Positions 24,774-34,569 of a stretch of DNA of 64,000 bases are shown piece by piece. How positions within the stretch are numbered: position 1 is the first letter of the stretch; the number at the start of each line of letters is the position of its first letter. The position numbers were made by a program, and so were the translations under genes. The notes beneath the pieces were generated by a model. The model ran no database searches and was not told the origin of the DNA. It was given only the letters and a program-made list of their open reading frames with translations. The stretch comes from UTCHB3 sp008363265 (GTDB taxonomy: Bacteria; Bacteroidota; Ignavibacteria; Ignavibacteriales; Ignavibacteriaceae): the NCBI GenBank assembly GCA_045863055.1, contig BTUW01000015.1, forward strand, positions 1-64,000. The letters are read 5' to 3'.

Positions 24774-26318
24774 ATGAAACGGCTCCCGTTAGGAATACAG
24801 ACTTTTTCGCAGATCATTGAAGAGCAGATGGTATACATCGACAAGACGATGTACATCAAGCCTCTGGTAGATGGTTACAAATATGTCTTTTTATCCCGCC
24901 CGCGCAGGTTCGGAAAATCACTGTTTGTTTCCACGCTGCAAGAGTACTTCCGTGGAAACCGTGAACTCTTCAAGGGGCTCGCGATCGAAACACTTCAGAC
25001 CGGGGAATGGGTCGAGTATCCCGTAATTAAGCTTGATTTTTCCAGACTATCATCCGTGAATGGCACCGAACTTAGCGCGACACTTCGAAATATTTTGACT
25101 GAATGCGGGAATGAATTCGGTGTCGAAGTACGAGGCGATGCCGATATCGAGTTCTTCTCATCGCTGGTACTGAATATCCACCGTAAATTCAAGCAGCCGG
25201 TCGTTATAATCATCGACGAATACGATAAGCCGATTGTTGACCGGCTGGGAGATCACGCTATAGCCTCAGGGAACCGGCAGGTCCTTAGGAATTTCTTCTC
25301 GGTAGTAAAGTCTTTGGATGAGTTCATCAAGTTTATGTTCGTGACCGGTGTCAGCAAATTCACCAAGGTTTCGCTTTTCTCGGGCTTAAATCAGATAACT
25401 GACATCACCTTTAACAAAAAATTTGCCGGGATCTGTGGCTACGATCAGAAGGAGCTTGAGAAGCACTTCGAACAACACATCGAAAATGTGGCAGTGGATA
25501 CCAAACTTAAAAAAGGTGCCCTTCTCAAAGAATTAAGGAAATGGTACAATGGTTACAGTTGGGATGGTAACCTGAGACTCTACAACCCTTTTTCGATCCT
25601 GAGTTTCTTCGACAGCGGAAGCTTCCAGAATTTCTGGTACAATACGGGAACCCCATACTTCCTGGTTGAACTGATCAAAAGAGAAAAATTTGATATCACT
25701 GCAACCGGGAACATGATAGCTGTTGAGGAATCGCTGAGTTCGGACGACCTAGACCGACCCCAGTTAAAAAGTCTCCTGTTCCAAACCGGTTATTTGACCA
25801 TTAAAAAGCGAAACCGTCAGGAGTACACAGATTATTTTGAACTGGGGTTCCCTAACCACGAAGTGGAGTCTTCGTTCAGCAGATATCTTTTTGCTGAAAT
25901 GACAAACACCGAGGCTGACCTGACTGGGATCTATGCAGCTGAGATCAAGGTAGCACTTCAACGGGGCGATTTCGAGACTTTCGAAAAACATCTCAAATAT
26001 CTGTTCGCAAAGATTCCCTCCAATCTTTTCATCTCTGAAGAACGCTATTTCCATTCACTTTTTATAATGCTTGCTTCACTGATCGGGATCGACCTCGAGG
26101 CTGAGGTAAATACGAATATCGGCCGTATTGATGGGGTGATAGAATTCCCGGATAAGATCTATTTGGTCGAGTTCAAGTATAACAAATCTTCCGTGTTGGC
26201 GGTAGACCAGATAGTCGCCAGGCGATATAGTGAGAAGTACACTACCACCGGGAAAAAATTGATCATGATCGGTATCAATTTTTCGAGGGAAAATATAGAG
26301 ATTTTGATCCGGGAGTAG
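24774..26318 (+). CDS. AAA-ATPase-like protein with PD-(D/E)XK nuclease domain
   Basis: The 514-residue protein belongs to the AAA-ATPase_like plus PDDEXK_9 family (older names DUF1703). It opens with the family signature LPLGIQTFSQIIEEQMVYIDKT, has an arginine-rich Walker A (RPRRFGKSL, 42-50), Walker B VVIIIDEYDKP, and a C-terminal nuclease core GRIDGVIEFPDKIYLVEFKYN with the acidic residues and Lys of the PD-(D/E)XK fold. Members are highly expanded in Bacteroidota and anaerobes and have no proven role; defence or mobile-element association is often suspected. It stands alone and is flanked by about 90-bp copies of the S46 gene tail, suggesting insertion linked to a duplication. Confidence 0.9.
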   Translation: MKRLPLGIQTFSQIIEEQMVYIDKTMYIKPLVDGYKYVFLSRPRRFGKSLFVSTLQEYFRGNRELFKGLAIETLQTGEWVEYPVIKLDFSRLSSVNGTELSATLRNILTECGNEFGVEVRGDADIEFFSSLVLNIHRKFKQPVVIIIDEYDKPIVDRLGDHAIASGNRQVLRNFFSVVKSLDEFIKFMFVTGVSKFTKVSLFSGLNQITDITFNKKFAGICGYDQKELEKHFEQHIENVAVDTKLKKGALLKELRKWYNGYSWDGNLRLYNPFSILSFFDSGSFQNFWYNTGTPYFLVELIKREKFDITATGNMIAVEESLSSDDLDRPQLKSLLFQTGYLTIKKRNRQEYTDYFELGFPNHEVESSFSRYLFAEMTNTEADLTGIYAAEIKVALQRGDFETFEKHLKYLFAKIPSNLFISEERYFHSLFIMLASLIGIDLEAEVNTNIGRIDGVIEFPDKIYLVEFKYNKSSVLAVDQIVARRYSEKYTTTGKKLIMIGINFSRENIEILIRE

Positions 26319-26389
26319 GATCCGGTCATTGCAAGCCTGGCCTGCCGCCAATGTGGGCTCATCTATTCGCATTTGATGCCTCATGGTAC

Positions 26390-26477
26390 GGTCCACTCCC
26401 GGGGCATGATCGAAGCCATCTCCGATTTCTACGGCGCCAAAGCGCTCACTCAGGAGATTTTGAGGGGGAAGAGGTGA
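26390..26477 (+). pseudogene. Fragment of S46 peptidase gene 3' end
   Basis: About 94 bp match the S46 gene end at 24461-24556 with eight differences by eye (about 91 percent), translating to VHSRGMIEAISDFYGAKALTQEILRGKR and a stop against VHSQGMIEAISDLYGAKALAQEILKGKR. The likeness continues weakly beyond the stop (gcgggggt...gcgggggtgaac) to about 26540. No start or body of such a gene is present. This fragment fills the gap before the McrB gene. Confidence 0.85.
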
Positions 26478-26604
26478 CTCTTTTGAAGTGTGATCTTTGA
26501 AATTTTTGGGCGGGGGTTGGTTTAGAGCGGGGGTGAACAACTGAGCATATTGAGGGCTCAGAGGGGAAGCGAAGAAATTTATAATTAAAAGAGTGGAGTT
26601 AAAA

Positions 26605-28044
26605 ATGCCGGGACAGCTGGAAAAAATAAGACATGAAGACATTATCAAGGCTATTGAACTAATTGACACAGACGGAGTTCCTCCTGACGCACAATCGATA
26701 TACTATGACCTACTGCATAATAACAGGCGATATCCACCAAAATTAGTGATTTCTATCGCTCACAAATTCGCTACGGGAGAACTATTACCGAGAGATACTT
26801 TCCCTGGGGGGAAAGGGACTAAGGAGTTCAAACTCTTGGAGAAATATGGGTTTGTGATAGTAAATAAGGACCCGAACTTTGATTATAAAAAACAAATTTT
26901 AAATATTCAGCAGCAAAAAAAGAATATTGGGTTTTCAACAATTGCGTTGAAGAATGATTTAAAAAATGCCGGGCTTTACTATAGCAACACCCTAATTGAC
27001 CGATTCATTGGGTCATTACTCACCAAACCATTTGTTCTGCTAACTGGGTTATCCGGTTCGGGTAAAACCAGACTTGCGCAATCATTCGCTGAATGGATAT
27101 GTACGGACTCTTCTCAGTACAGGATTGTTCCAGTAGGAGCTGACTGGACAAACCGTGAACCTTTATTGGGGTATCCAAATGCTCTCGATCCAGGATCATA
27201 TATTCACCCTGACTATGGGACACTTAGACTGCTTCTGGATGCTTCCAAACCGGAAAACAGGGGCAAACCATATTTCTTAATTCTCGATGAGATGAATCTG
27301 AGTCATGTCGAAAGATATTTCGCCGATTTTCTGAGTGCCATGGAATCAAATACACCGATAAATCTGTTATCCAAATCAGGTGAAAAACAATCTGTCCCAG
27401 AGACAGTTAAACTCCCCTCAAACCTTTTCATAATCGGAACCGTTAATATCGACGAGACCACCTACATGTTCAGTCCAAAAGTACTTGACAGAGCCAATGT
27501 GATTGAGTTTCGAATCACAGAAAAAGCCATCAATATTTTCCTTAATCAGACTGATGTAAAGAAACCCGGATCGATTGAGAGAAAAGGTGCAAGAATGGCA
27601 TATAAATTCGTTGAACTCGCAACCGATCAAAGCATTACACTAAAATCAAAAGAATACTTCTCAGAAATTCTGTCCAAGTTTTTCATCGAACTAAAAAAAG
27701 TGGGCGCTGAATTTGGTTACCGTTCAGCGTTCGAGGCTCTCAGATTCGCGGCAGTAATGAAAAAGACCGCCCCAGACTGGACTGACGATACCATTATGGA
27801 TGCGATAATTCTCCAAAAATTACTGCCAAAACTTCACGGTTCGCGCAGAAAATTGGAACCTGTACTGAAAACACTTGCAAAACTATGCATGGTGGATCCG
27901 GATTCATTCGAAACACTAATTAAATCCGAGTATCAAACTGACAGAGATGAAGGTGATTATCACTTTCCGGAATCATACGAAAAGATCAGGAGGATGTATA
28001 ATAACCTGATCGATAATGGTTTTACCAGTTTCGCAGAAGCATAA
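26605..28044 (+). CDS. mcrB: McrB-like AAA+ NTPase of a type IV restriction system
   Basis: I place the start at ATG 26605, preceded by gtggag. The protein (479 residues) has an N-terminal domain of the ScoMcrA-like head type (about 1-95: RRYPPKLVISIAHKFATGELLPRDTFPGGKGTKEFKLLEKYGF region), then an McrB AAA+ module: Walker A GLSGSGKTR near 148-156, Walker B FLILDEMNLSHVERYF near 225, and the GTVNIDETTYMFSPKVLDRANVIEF sensor block. McrB rings translocate or remodel DNA with GTP and activate an McrC nuclease that cuts modified DNA. The partner follows 8 bp later. The gene is visibly A+T-richer than its neighbours, as expected for acquired defence genes. Target modification unknown. Confidence 0.9.
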   Translation: MPGQLEKIRHEDIIKAIELIDTDGVPPDAQSIYYDLLHNNRRYPPKLVISIAHKFATGELLPRDTFPGGKGTKEFKLLEKYGFVIVNKDPNFDYKKQILNIQQQKKNIGFSTIALKNDLKNAGLYYSNTLIDRFIGSLLTKPFVLLTGLSGSGKTRLAQSFAEWICTDSSQYRIVPVGADWTNREPLLGYPNALDPGSYIHPDYGTLRLLLDASKPENRGKPYFLILDEMNLSHVERYFADFLSAMESNTPINLLSKSGEKQSVPETVKLPSNLFIIGTVNIDETTYMFSPKVLDRANVIEFRITEKAINIFLNQTDVKKPGSIERKGARMAYKFVELATDQSITLKSKEYFSEILSKFFIELKKVGAEFGYRSAFEALRFAAVMKKTAPDWTDDTIMDAIILQKLLPKLHGSRRKLEPVLKTLAKLCMVDPDSFETLIKSEYQTDRDEGDYHFPESYEKIRRMYNNLIDNGFTSFAEA

Positions 28045-28052
28045 GCCTGTAG

Positions 28053-30320
28053 ATGCCGGATCATATAGTATTTCCCATTTCACTTGCCGATAAAAGTGAG
28101 ATAGAGCTAAAAGTATTTCCTGAAAGCAAGATTCAGCAGACCTTGTTTCGGATACCTCGCGAGGAGGCAATCGAAGAGAACGAGGCAGAACTTCAGATAG
28201 TGGAAGGATTCACATACGAATACCTGCTTACTGAGGGATATTGCTTTGCCGACAGCAATAAATTGCTCATTCCTTCAAAGATAAATTCCAACCTTGGCAG
28301 AATAGTACCAAATACTTTTGTAGGCCGGACAAAATTGACTGTACTAAAGGTTGGTGAAGAAAAGCCTGTTGGAGAGTTCTACCTCGAAATCAGGTCTATT
28401 AAAACCAGTTACCGGAATGATTACAGAACAATGCTGAAGGATATTTCAGACTATTGCATTGATCTTATATTCCAATCTGAATCCCCAGTTATTCAGAGCT
28501 TCACAGTTGATCATGAAGTAGATTCTCGCTCCCTTTATCAGAAATTTTCTTTCCTAAAATCAATTCTTGACTCAGACGAATTTCATGAAGCTGTTGCAAG
28601 GATCACTAGTTCTCCTGTTACAGGTTGGATGTTCAATGAAGCAACTCGGGACATCAGAAACGCGAAGCGGTTAGGAACAAAATCGCTTCGTCAACTTGTT
28701 GGGGCCAGTCGAAGAGTCCACCTTCCACAAAGTCACCCACTCCGGGGACACCTGCCTTCAATACCTGAAAGGGTAGATTATACTGAAAAAACTGATACGA
28801 TAGACACACCAGAAAACAGGTTTATAAAGTACGCTTTGCAGTCGTTCCTACTTTTGGTGGATACAATCAAGCAAAAAACAAAAGATTATGATCTGAAAAC
28901 TGAGGCTTCCCAATTATTAAACAAGATTGAGAATCATCTCTCGCATTCTTTGTTCAAAGGTGTTTCGAATATTCAAACAATTCCATACAACAACCCCGTT
29001 TTACAGCGGAGAGATGGGTATCGGGAAGTTTTCAGAACATGGCTAATGATGTCGCTTGCTGCAAAGTTAACCTGGTCTGCTGCAGAAGAAGATGTGTATG
29101 GTGCCGGCAAACGAGATGTTGCGAATCTCTACGAATATTGGGTTTTCTTCAAACTTCTCTCAATTGTTACTGACCTTTTCCAACTAAAAGCTCCCGACAT
29201 CTCAAGCCTCATCGAATTAACGGAAAATGAAATCTCTATCCGGTTGAAGCAGGGGAAGTATATCCCACTGCAAGGAGTATTTAATTCTCCGATAAGAAAG
29301 CTTAATGTGCAATTCAGCTATAATAAGTCTTTCAGTAAGAATTCAAAGTACCCTGAGGGCGGAAGTTGGTCAGAAACCTTCAGGCCTGATTACACACTCA
29401 GTGTCTGGCCATTCGGAATAAAGGAGGAAGAAGCTGAGCAGCAGGAGTTGATAGTCCATATTCACTTCGATGCAAAATACAGAATTGAGAACCTAAGCAG
29501 CATTTTCTCCACGGATGAGGCGACCGAGGAAGAAGTGATCGGGAATAAAACCTCCCCAAAACGAATTGATATAATCAAAATGCATGCTTACCGCGATGCC
29601 ATCAGAAGGACTGCGGGGGCATATATTATTTACCCGGGTGACAGACCAATTCAAAAGAAAGGATTTCATGAACTGATCCCTGGTTTGGGGGCATTCACTC
29701 TTAACCCAACTCCTAATGATAATGGAGTTGACACTGTAAAAAGATTTATAGTAGATGTACTTCATCATTTCCAAAATCGGGCAACACAAAGGGAAAGGTA
29801 TTCGTACCAAACATTTGCAATTCACCGGGAACCACCTGTAGATTATATTCATGCACCTATGCCCGAGGCTATTGGTGCTAACCGTGGTTTATTGCCGGAT
29901 GACACAATAGTGTTGGTGGGATATTACAAAGATGAAGAGCATTTGAAGTGGATCATGGATAAGCATTTATACAATGTAAGAGTTGGCTCGGAACGAGGAG
30001 CTATAGGACTCGATTTGAATTTGATCTCAGCTTCTTACCTTATATTGCACACCAAAGGAAGCATAAGGAGTAACAGGATGCTTAAAATCCGTCCTAACCA
30101 ACTACAGATTATGACCGGAGCGGAGTTAAAAATTTTGAACTACCCAAGACCGTGGAGCAAGAACTACATCCTCTTCTCCCTCGAAAAAACCATAGAAAAG
30201 GAATTTGAAAATTTGAGCTGGGATCTAACAAAGTTGGAAGGGTTCAACAATCGTGAACTTAGGGAGGCCCCACTCTATGTTACCCTCACCCACCTAATGA
30301 AAGTTGTAGTGAAGGAATAG
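28053..30320 (+). CDS. mcrC: McrC-like DUF2357/PD-(D/E)XK nuclease partner of McrB
   Basis: The 755-residue protein has an N-terminal beta-rich region (1-110), a DUF2357-like helical part (about 120-330, with the EGREVF-like VLQRRDGYREVFRTWLMMS block), and a C-terminal nuclease of the McrC/PDDEXK_7 type with the acidic pair in FRPDYTLSVWP and the DxK element in VHIHFDAKYRIE (about 450-480). After that comes a C-terminal region of unknown role (about 620-755). It is the expected nuclease half of a McrBC-type system and shares the A+T-rich composition of the McrB gene. Most McrC proteins are shorter (about 350-450 residues); the extra length reflects the DUF2357 part. Confidence 0.85.
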   Translation: MPDHIVFPISLADKSEIELKVFPESKIQQTLFRIPREEAIEENEAELQIVEGFTYEYLLTEGYCFADSNKLLIPSKINSNLGRIVPNTFVGRTKLTVLKVGEEKPVGEFYLEIRSIKTSYRNDYRTMLKDISDYCIDLIFQSESPVIQSFTVDHEVDSRSLYQKFSFLKSILDSDEFHEAVARITSSPVTGWMFNEATRDIRNAKRLGTKSLRQLVGASRRVHLPQSHPLRGHLPSIPERVDYTEKTDTIDTPENRFIKYALQSFLLLVDTIKQKTKDYDLKTEASQLLNKIENHLSHSLFKGVSNIQTIPYNNPVLQRRDGYREVFRTWLMMSLAAKLTWSAAEEDVYGAGKRDVANLYEYWVFFKLLSIVTDLFQLKAPDISSLIELTENEISIRLKQGKYIPLQGVFNSPIRKLNVQFSYNKSFSKNSKYPEGGSWSETFRPDYTLSVWPFGIKEEEAEQQELIVHIHFDAKYRIENLSSIFSTDEATEEEVIGNKTSPKRIDIIKMHAYRDAIRRTAGAYIIYPGDRPIQKKGFHELIPGLGAFTLNPTPNDNGVDTVKRFIVDVLHHFQNRATQRERYSYQTFAIHREPPVDYIHAPMPEAIGANRGLLPDDTIVLVGYYKDEEHLKWIMDKHLYNVRVGSERGAIGLDLNLISASYLILHTKGSIRSNRMLKIRPNQLQIMTGAELKILNYPRPWSKNYILFSLEKTIEKEFENLSWDLTKLEGFNNRELREAPLYVTLTHLMKVVVKE

Positions 30321-31020
30321 TGAATTAATTCAATCAGTCTATTAGGTTAACCAAATTTATCTCACCTTTCAATACAAACATCAAAACAGAAAAATCCACT
30401 GATTCGCCCCTATCCCCCAAAGAGCATCAGACCTCAACGCTTCATCGGTCTCCCCTGTTGCCTCACTCATGGATGCTTGTTGAATTTGAACTCGGGGAGT
30501 AACCAAGTCACGAAGTCACAGGGTAGCGGAGAATCGGACCGGCAGATGCATCATTCCTCATCTCCAGCGGTCCTGTCCAGAAACAGATATTATCTTTCCT
30601 GTTTGCTTCGTTTACATCTATATTTGATTCACAAATGAACGATTATCGCTTTTATTTTTGATTGGGAATAAAAAATATTGTAATATTGCCTCAGGTTATG
30701 TGAGGTTTAGTTAACCCTTTTTCAAGAACCAAAACGGAGGTAATCCCTTTTTTAGAGACATATCGTTTAACGGTTAAATATCCTGCAATTCTGTGCGCCC
30801 CTGCTCCATTCTGAAGTGGCGGGTGTCATGTGGGCATCGGAATCTTTTCGATGTCATTATAATCTCTGTTTAGCTGCTCCATCCTTGCACTAACCTGCTC
30901 TAAAACCCCCAACTACAGTATTCCCTGCATCCATGGCATTCTCGAACACAGCCTGCTCTGTTCTGCTTTTTGTGTTAGTTATCAGGTTCTTTATTTTGTA
31001 TATCGATTGGAATCACCATA
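30321..31020. other. 700-bp non-coding stretch
   Basis: No convincing gene. It holds a short aaccaagtcacgaagtcac word repeat near 30501-30520, an A+T-rich part around 30600-30720 with a TATTTTTG box at 30653-30660, and an aaaacggaggtaat RBS-like stretch near 30731 that leads into no long frame. The small plus-strand frame at 30933 overlaps the next gene in another phase and has no features of a gene. Confidence 0.6.
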
Positions 31021-33813
31021 ATGATACTGTCTATTCAATCAGCAATTCAAAATTTCCGGGGAATCGGAGCCATCACTACTGTGTTGATCTCACTCTTCGT
31101 GCATCAGAGTTCATCTGCCCAGACTGCAAATCCTGATATGGCGATAACCGACTCTTACGTGTTATCTGCAATTATACAGGGAGACTACACCTACATCGGA
31201 GGATCGTTCACATTTGCCGGGAAAAACAGCGGTTACTGCGCCAAGGTAACCACGACAAATTCATCGATAAATAAACTCTACTCCAAAGTTAACGGTGCAA
31301 TATACGCCTGTATTCCGGACGGGGCCAACGGATGGTATATCGGAGGAAATTTCTCGGCTGTTGGCGATGCTTCAATCTCGTATCTCGCCAGAATAAAGCA
31401 GGACGGTACTCTGGACGCCACCTGGAATCCGCAGCCGGCCAATATTGTTTATTCTCTGGCACTTAGCGGAACTGATCTCTTCGCCGGCGGATCATTTACC
31501 TCTGTCGGTGGATCCTCCCGCAACAGGATCGCGAAGATATCCACCGTTACGGGCATTGTCGACCCGGACTGGAACCCCGGTGCCAACAACTATGTCAGGG
31601 CTTTATTGGTTTATGATGGCTGGCTTTTCGCGGCCGGGGATTTCACACTGATTAGCAGTCTGGTCCGGAACCGTCTCGCCAAACTGCCCTTGACAGGAAC
31701 CGGTACTGCTGATGCCACATGGGACCCAAACAGTAACGCGACCGTACTCACTCTGGCGGCAAGCGGTACAGATCTTTTTGTCGGGGGGAATTTTACCACG
31801 ATCGGTGGAATAAGCCGAAACAAAATCGCCAAGATATCCACATCCGGGAGTGGAACTGTGGATGGTGTGTGGAATCCCAATTCATCAGGAACGATAAATT
31901 CGTTGGTTGTCAGTGGAAGTGAGCTATTTGCCGGTGGTAATTTTACCACCATTGGTGGATTGGGACGAAACTACTGCGCTAAACTCTCTGTCACCGGGGA
32001 GGGTACCGCCGATGCTCTTTGGGACCCCGGCCTTAACACCATGGTCTTTTCAATTGCCCTGAGCGGATCCGATGTTTTCATTGGAGGGTCGTTTGCAACA
32101 GCGAAGGGGGGTACGGTCGTTAGAAACAGAGTCGCCAAATTCTCCGCAACCGGTACCGGGGAAATTGACACTGACTGGGATCCAAGCGTTTCTGATGTAG
32201 TATATTCGATAGCGATCAATGGTAGCGACATCTATATGGGTGGTGCCTTCAAAGCGGCCAACGGGTACAAGAGAAATCGCCTGGCGAGGATCAATAATCT
32301 CACCGGGGAAGTGGACCCATCCTGGGACCCGGATTTGAGCGGTCCGGTTAACGCATTAGCTAGTGACGGCTCATTTGTTTACGCCGGTGGGGATTTCACT
32401 ACCGTTAACCAGAATTCTTCTCCTCAATCCATGAACAGACTTGCAAGGTTTTCAATTTCTGGAAACGGTGCTGTCGACGCGACCTGGAATCCGAATATTG
32501 GTAATATAGTCTATTCACTTTTGATATCCGGTTCACAAATTTACGTCGGCGGAAATTTTACAATCGTGAATGGATCGGTTTCCATGATCCGCCTGGCAAG
32601 ATTTACACTGTCCAGTCCGGCTAATGTTGATGCTTCGTGGGTCCCTAATTGTGGGGGTCCGGTCAACGCTCTCGCGATCGGTGGTTCGTTTCTCTATGCG
32701 GGGGGGCAGTTCACCACTGTAAATTCACCTCCCGTCTCAAGGAACCGGTTGGCGAGATTTCCTGTATCGAGCCCCGCAACAGTAGATGGAAACTGGGATC
32801 CAAACATCAATAGTACCGTGAACACATTGGCGATAAGCGGTTCGGTGATCTATGTCGGGGGTAACTTTACATCAGTCGGTTCTTCTGCCACACCCAGAAA
32901 CAGATTGGCCAGATTCACACTCTCCTCCCCTGCATCAGTGGATTCATGGAATCCTGACGTAAACCTGTATGTTTACTCCCTCGCATTGAGCGGGACCGAC
33001 ATTTATGTGGGTGGAGGATATTCCACGGTTAACGGTTCAACCGTAAGAAACGGACTTTCAAGGATATCAACCTCAACCGGTTTGGCCGACTCATGGAATC
33101 CCAATAGTTATGGTGCAGTAAGAACAATTGCTCTCTCAGGTACCGATCTCTATGCCGGAGGACAATTCTCAGCCATGGGTGGAGTGTATCGGTCCTGTTT
33201 CGCATTGTTCACCGACCGCACGCTTCCCGTTGAACTTGTCTCTTTTACGTCGTCTGTGGCCGGCGGTGTTGTCACTCTGAACTGGCAGACCGCGACAGAG
33301 GTGGATAACAGCGGTTTCGAAGTGCAGCGCGCTGTGGTCGGCAGCGATAACTGGACGAAATTGGGTTTCGTTGATGGGCACCACACCACCAACTCACCCA
33401 GGTACTACTCTTTCAGAGATCAACCTTCCAAAACAGAGGGGTCAAAATTCAGGTACCGCCTGAAGCAGATCGACAATTCAGGCAAGTTCGAGTACTCCAA
33501 CACCATCGAGGTTGATCTCGGTTCACCCGTAAAGTTCTCCCTTGAGCAGAACTATCCGAATCCGTTCAACCCCGCGACTGTGATACAGTATCAGCTGCCC
33601 GTCCCGGGAAATGTCACGATCGATCTCTACTCCGTTTCCGGTGAAAAGATCACCACACTTCTGAGCGAAACAAAGGAAAGCGGATCTCACTCATTTACAT
33701 TCGATGCCACACAATACGGTCTCTCCTCAGGCATCTACTTCTACAGAATGACGGTGATAACTTCATCAGGAGAGGTTTTTTCTTCAACCAGGAAGTTGAG
33801 TTTGATAAAATAA
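31021..33813 (+). CDS. Secreted delta-60 repeat (DUF5122) beta-propeller protein with T9SS domain
   Basis: The 930-residue protein has a hydrophobic N-terminus (about 14-38, ending HQSSSAQ) that can serve as a signal peptide. At least twelve repeats of about 45-55 residues follow, each with the pattern W(N/D)P...SLxxSGxxxYxGGxFTxxxGxxRNRLARFS, the delta-60 repeat of predicted beta propellers. After these come a fibronectin-like domain (PVELVSFTSSVAGGVVTLNWQT) and a T9SS sorting domain (LEQNYPNPFNPATVIQYQLP, last about 90 residues). It is a surface or released protein of unknown ligand. The repeats are diverged at DNA level, so this is an old array, not a recent expansion. Confidence 0.85.
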   Translation: MILSIQSAIQNFRGIGAITTVLISLFVHQSSSAQTANPDMAITDSYVLSAIIQGDYTYIGGSFTFAGKNSGYCAKVTTTNSSINKLYSKVNGAIYACIPDGANGWYIGGNFSAVGDASISYLARIKQDGTLDATWNPQPANIVYSLALSGTDLFAGGSFTSVGGSSRNRIAKISTVTGIVDPDWNPGANNYVRALLVYDGWLFAAGDFTLISSLVRNRLAKLPLTGTGTADATWDPNSNATVLTLAASGTDLFVGGNFTTIGGISRNKIAKISTSGSGTVDGVWNPNSSGTINSLVVSGSELFAGGNFTTIGGLGRNYCAKLSVTGEGTADALWDPGLNTMVFSIALSGSDVFIGGSFATAKGGTVVRNRVAKFSATGTGEIDTDWDPSVSDVVYSIAINGSDIYMGGAFKAANGYKRNRLARINNLTGEVDPSWDPDLSGPVNALASDGSFVYAGGDFTTVNQNSSPQSMNRLARFSISGNGAVDATWNPNIGNIVYSLLISGSQIYVGGNFTIVNGSVSMIRLARFTLSSPANVDASWVPNCGGPVNALAIGGSFLYAGGQFTTVNSPPVSRNRLARFPVSSPATVDGNWDPNINSTVNTLAISGSVIYVGGNFTSVGSSATPRNRLARFTLSSPASVDSWNPDVNLYVYSLALSGTDIYVGGGYSTVNGSTVRNGLSRISTSTGLADSWNPNSYGAVRTIALSGTDLYAGGQFSAMGGVYRSCFALFTDRTLPVELVSFTSSVAGGVVTLNWQTATEVDNSGFEVQRAVVGSDNWTKLGFVDGHHTTNSPRYYSFRDQPSKTEGSKFRYRLKQIDNSGKFEYSNTIEVDLGSPVKFSLEQNYPNPFNPATVIQYQLPVPGNVTIDLYSVSGEKITTLLSETKESGSHSFTFDATQYGLSSGIYFYRMTVITSSGEVFSSTRKLSLIK

Positions 33814-33892
33814 AGTGTTGATCCTCCTATGCCGGATGGTGTCATGCAGCTTTCAAACGCATTGTTTCGGCACAGATGCGGGGTGAATCCGG

Positions 33893-34002
33893 CCTAAGCA
33901 GAAGCGCGTGAAAGAATTACCGGTGGTCGGAGCGTGAAAGGGAAAATCTGTTTGAGCGAAGCGAGTTATTTTCCCTTTAGCGGAGACACCGGGAATTCAG
34001 CT
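33893..34002. repeat. 110-bp REP-like hairpin element, copy 2
   Basis: Closely matches 3861-3970 over the full 110 bp, with substitutions mostly in the outer arms. The arms pair as gaatt-ccggtg-tcg-agcg-aaagggaaaat with the complementary attttccctttagcggagacaccggg. Both copies lie after the end of a plus-strand gene. Confidence 0.8.
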
Positions 34003-34189
34003 CTACATACATTCCGCTCCTACAGAGCGGGGGTCCCGCTCCGCGGGATCGCAAGCAAGGATGCATGCGCCACAAAGTATACGAACAAAGTGCCACAATT
34101 CCCCTCTCCTTTTAGGAGAGGGGCAGGGGTGAGGTAAGGGGTGAGGTTCGAAGAAAACCTACGGCACCCCTGAAGGCCTACCCCTGTTT

Positions 34190-34212
34190 GACCCCTGGCG
34201 GGGTCATTTTTT
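34190..34212 (+). terminator. Terminator-like hairpin
   Basis: Six-pair stem gacccc / ggggtc with a four-base loop, followed by atttttttg. It lies 377 bp beyond the delta-60 gene, so it may end its transcript or be part of a repeat. Confidence 0.4.
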
Positions 34213-34569
34213 GTTTTGTGCCGTTCAATCCCCGCGCTCACGCACGGCGTTACCTTGTTTCGCCCGCCAAGGGCGGGCTCTTCACGCAGAAGAAAAAGTT
34301 ATCCAATCTGAAAACATCCGTATTGATCCGTTTAATCTGTGTGTATCTGCGTGCTACAAAACAAAATCCCCCACAGGGGCAAGCGCGTTGATCCGTGTCA
34401 CTTGCCCCTGCGGGGTCCGTGTCATCCGTGTTCTATTCAATTCCTCCATACTCTACACTAAAATAATTCAGAAAAATTTCGTAAATTGAACATTGATCAA
34501 TCCGCTTTCATCAAGCACCCCCAATAAGACTATTTAATAAGATTGAAACATTAAACTCACGGAACAGTT

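Larger units (their letters stand above)
33814..34569. other. 756-bp intergenic stretch packed with hairpins
   Basis: No gene is visible. In order: the second REP-like element (33893-34002), a perfect 10-bp stem cccctctcct / aggagagggg (34101-34123) followed by caggggtgaggt, a stem gacccc / ggggtc with T-run (34190-34212), gcccgcc / ggcgggc (34262-34278), tandem-like gatccg and gtgtcatccgtg words, and a long stem ccccacaggggcaag / cttgcccctgcgggg (34369-34415). The plus-strand frames crossing it are products of these repeats. Confidence 0.75.

Noticed and set aside
26319..26390. Remnant of a transposase between the AAA gene and the S46 fragment
   Set aside because: Only about 70 bp with no matching motif or inverted ends; nothing supports an insertion sequence.
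31021..33813. Recent tandem expansion in the delta-60 repeat gene
   Set aside because: The repeats are alike in protein but clearly diverged in DNA, so there is no sign of recent copying.
34188..34489. Short plus-strand frames between the delta-60 and ATP-grasp genes
   Set aside because: They cross several hairpin repeats and give Arg/Pro-rich translations with no start context.
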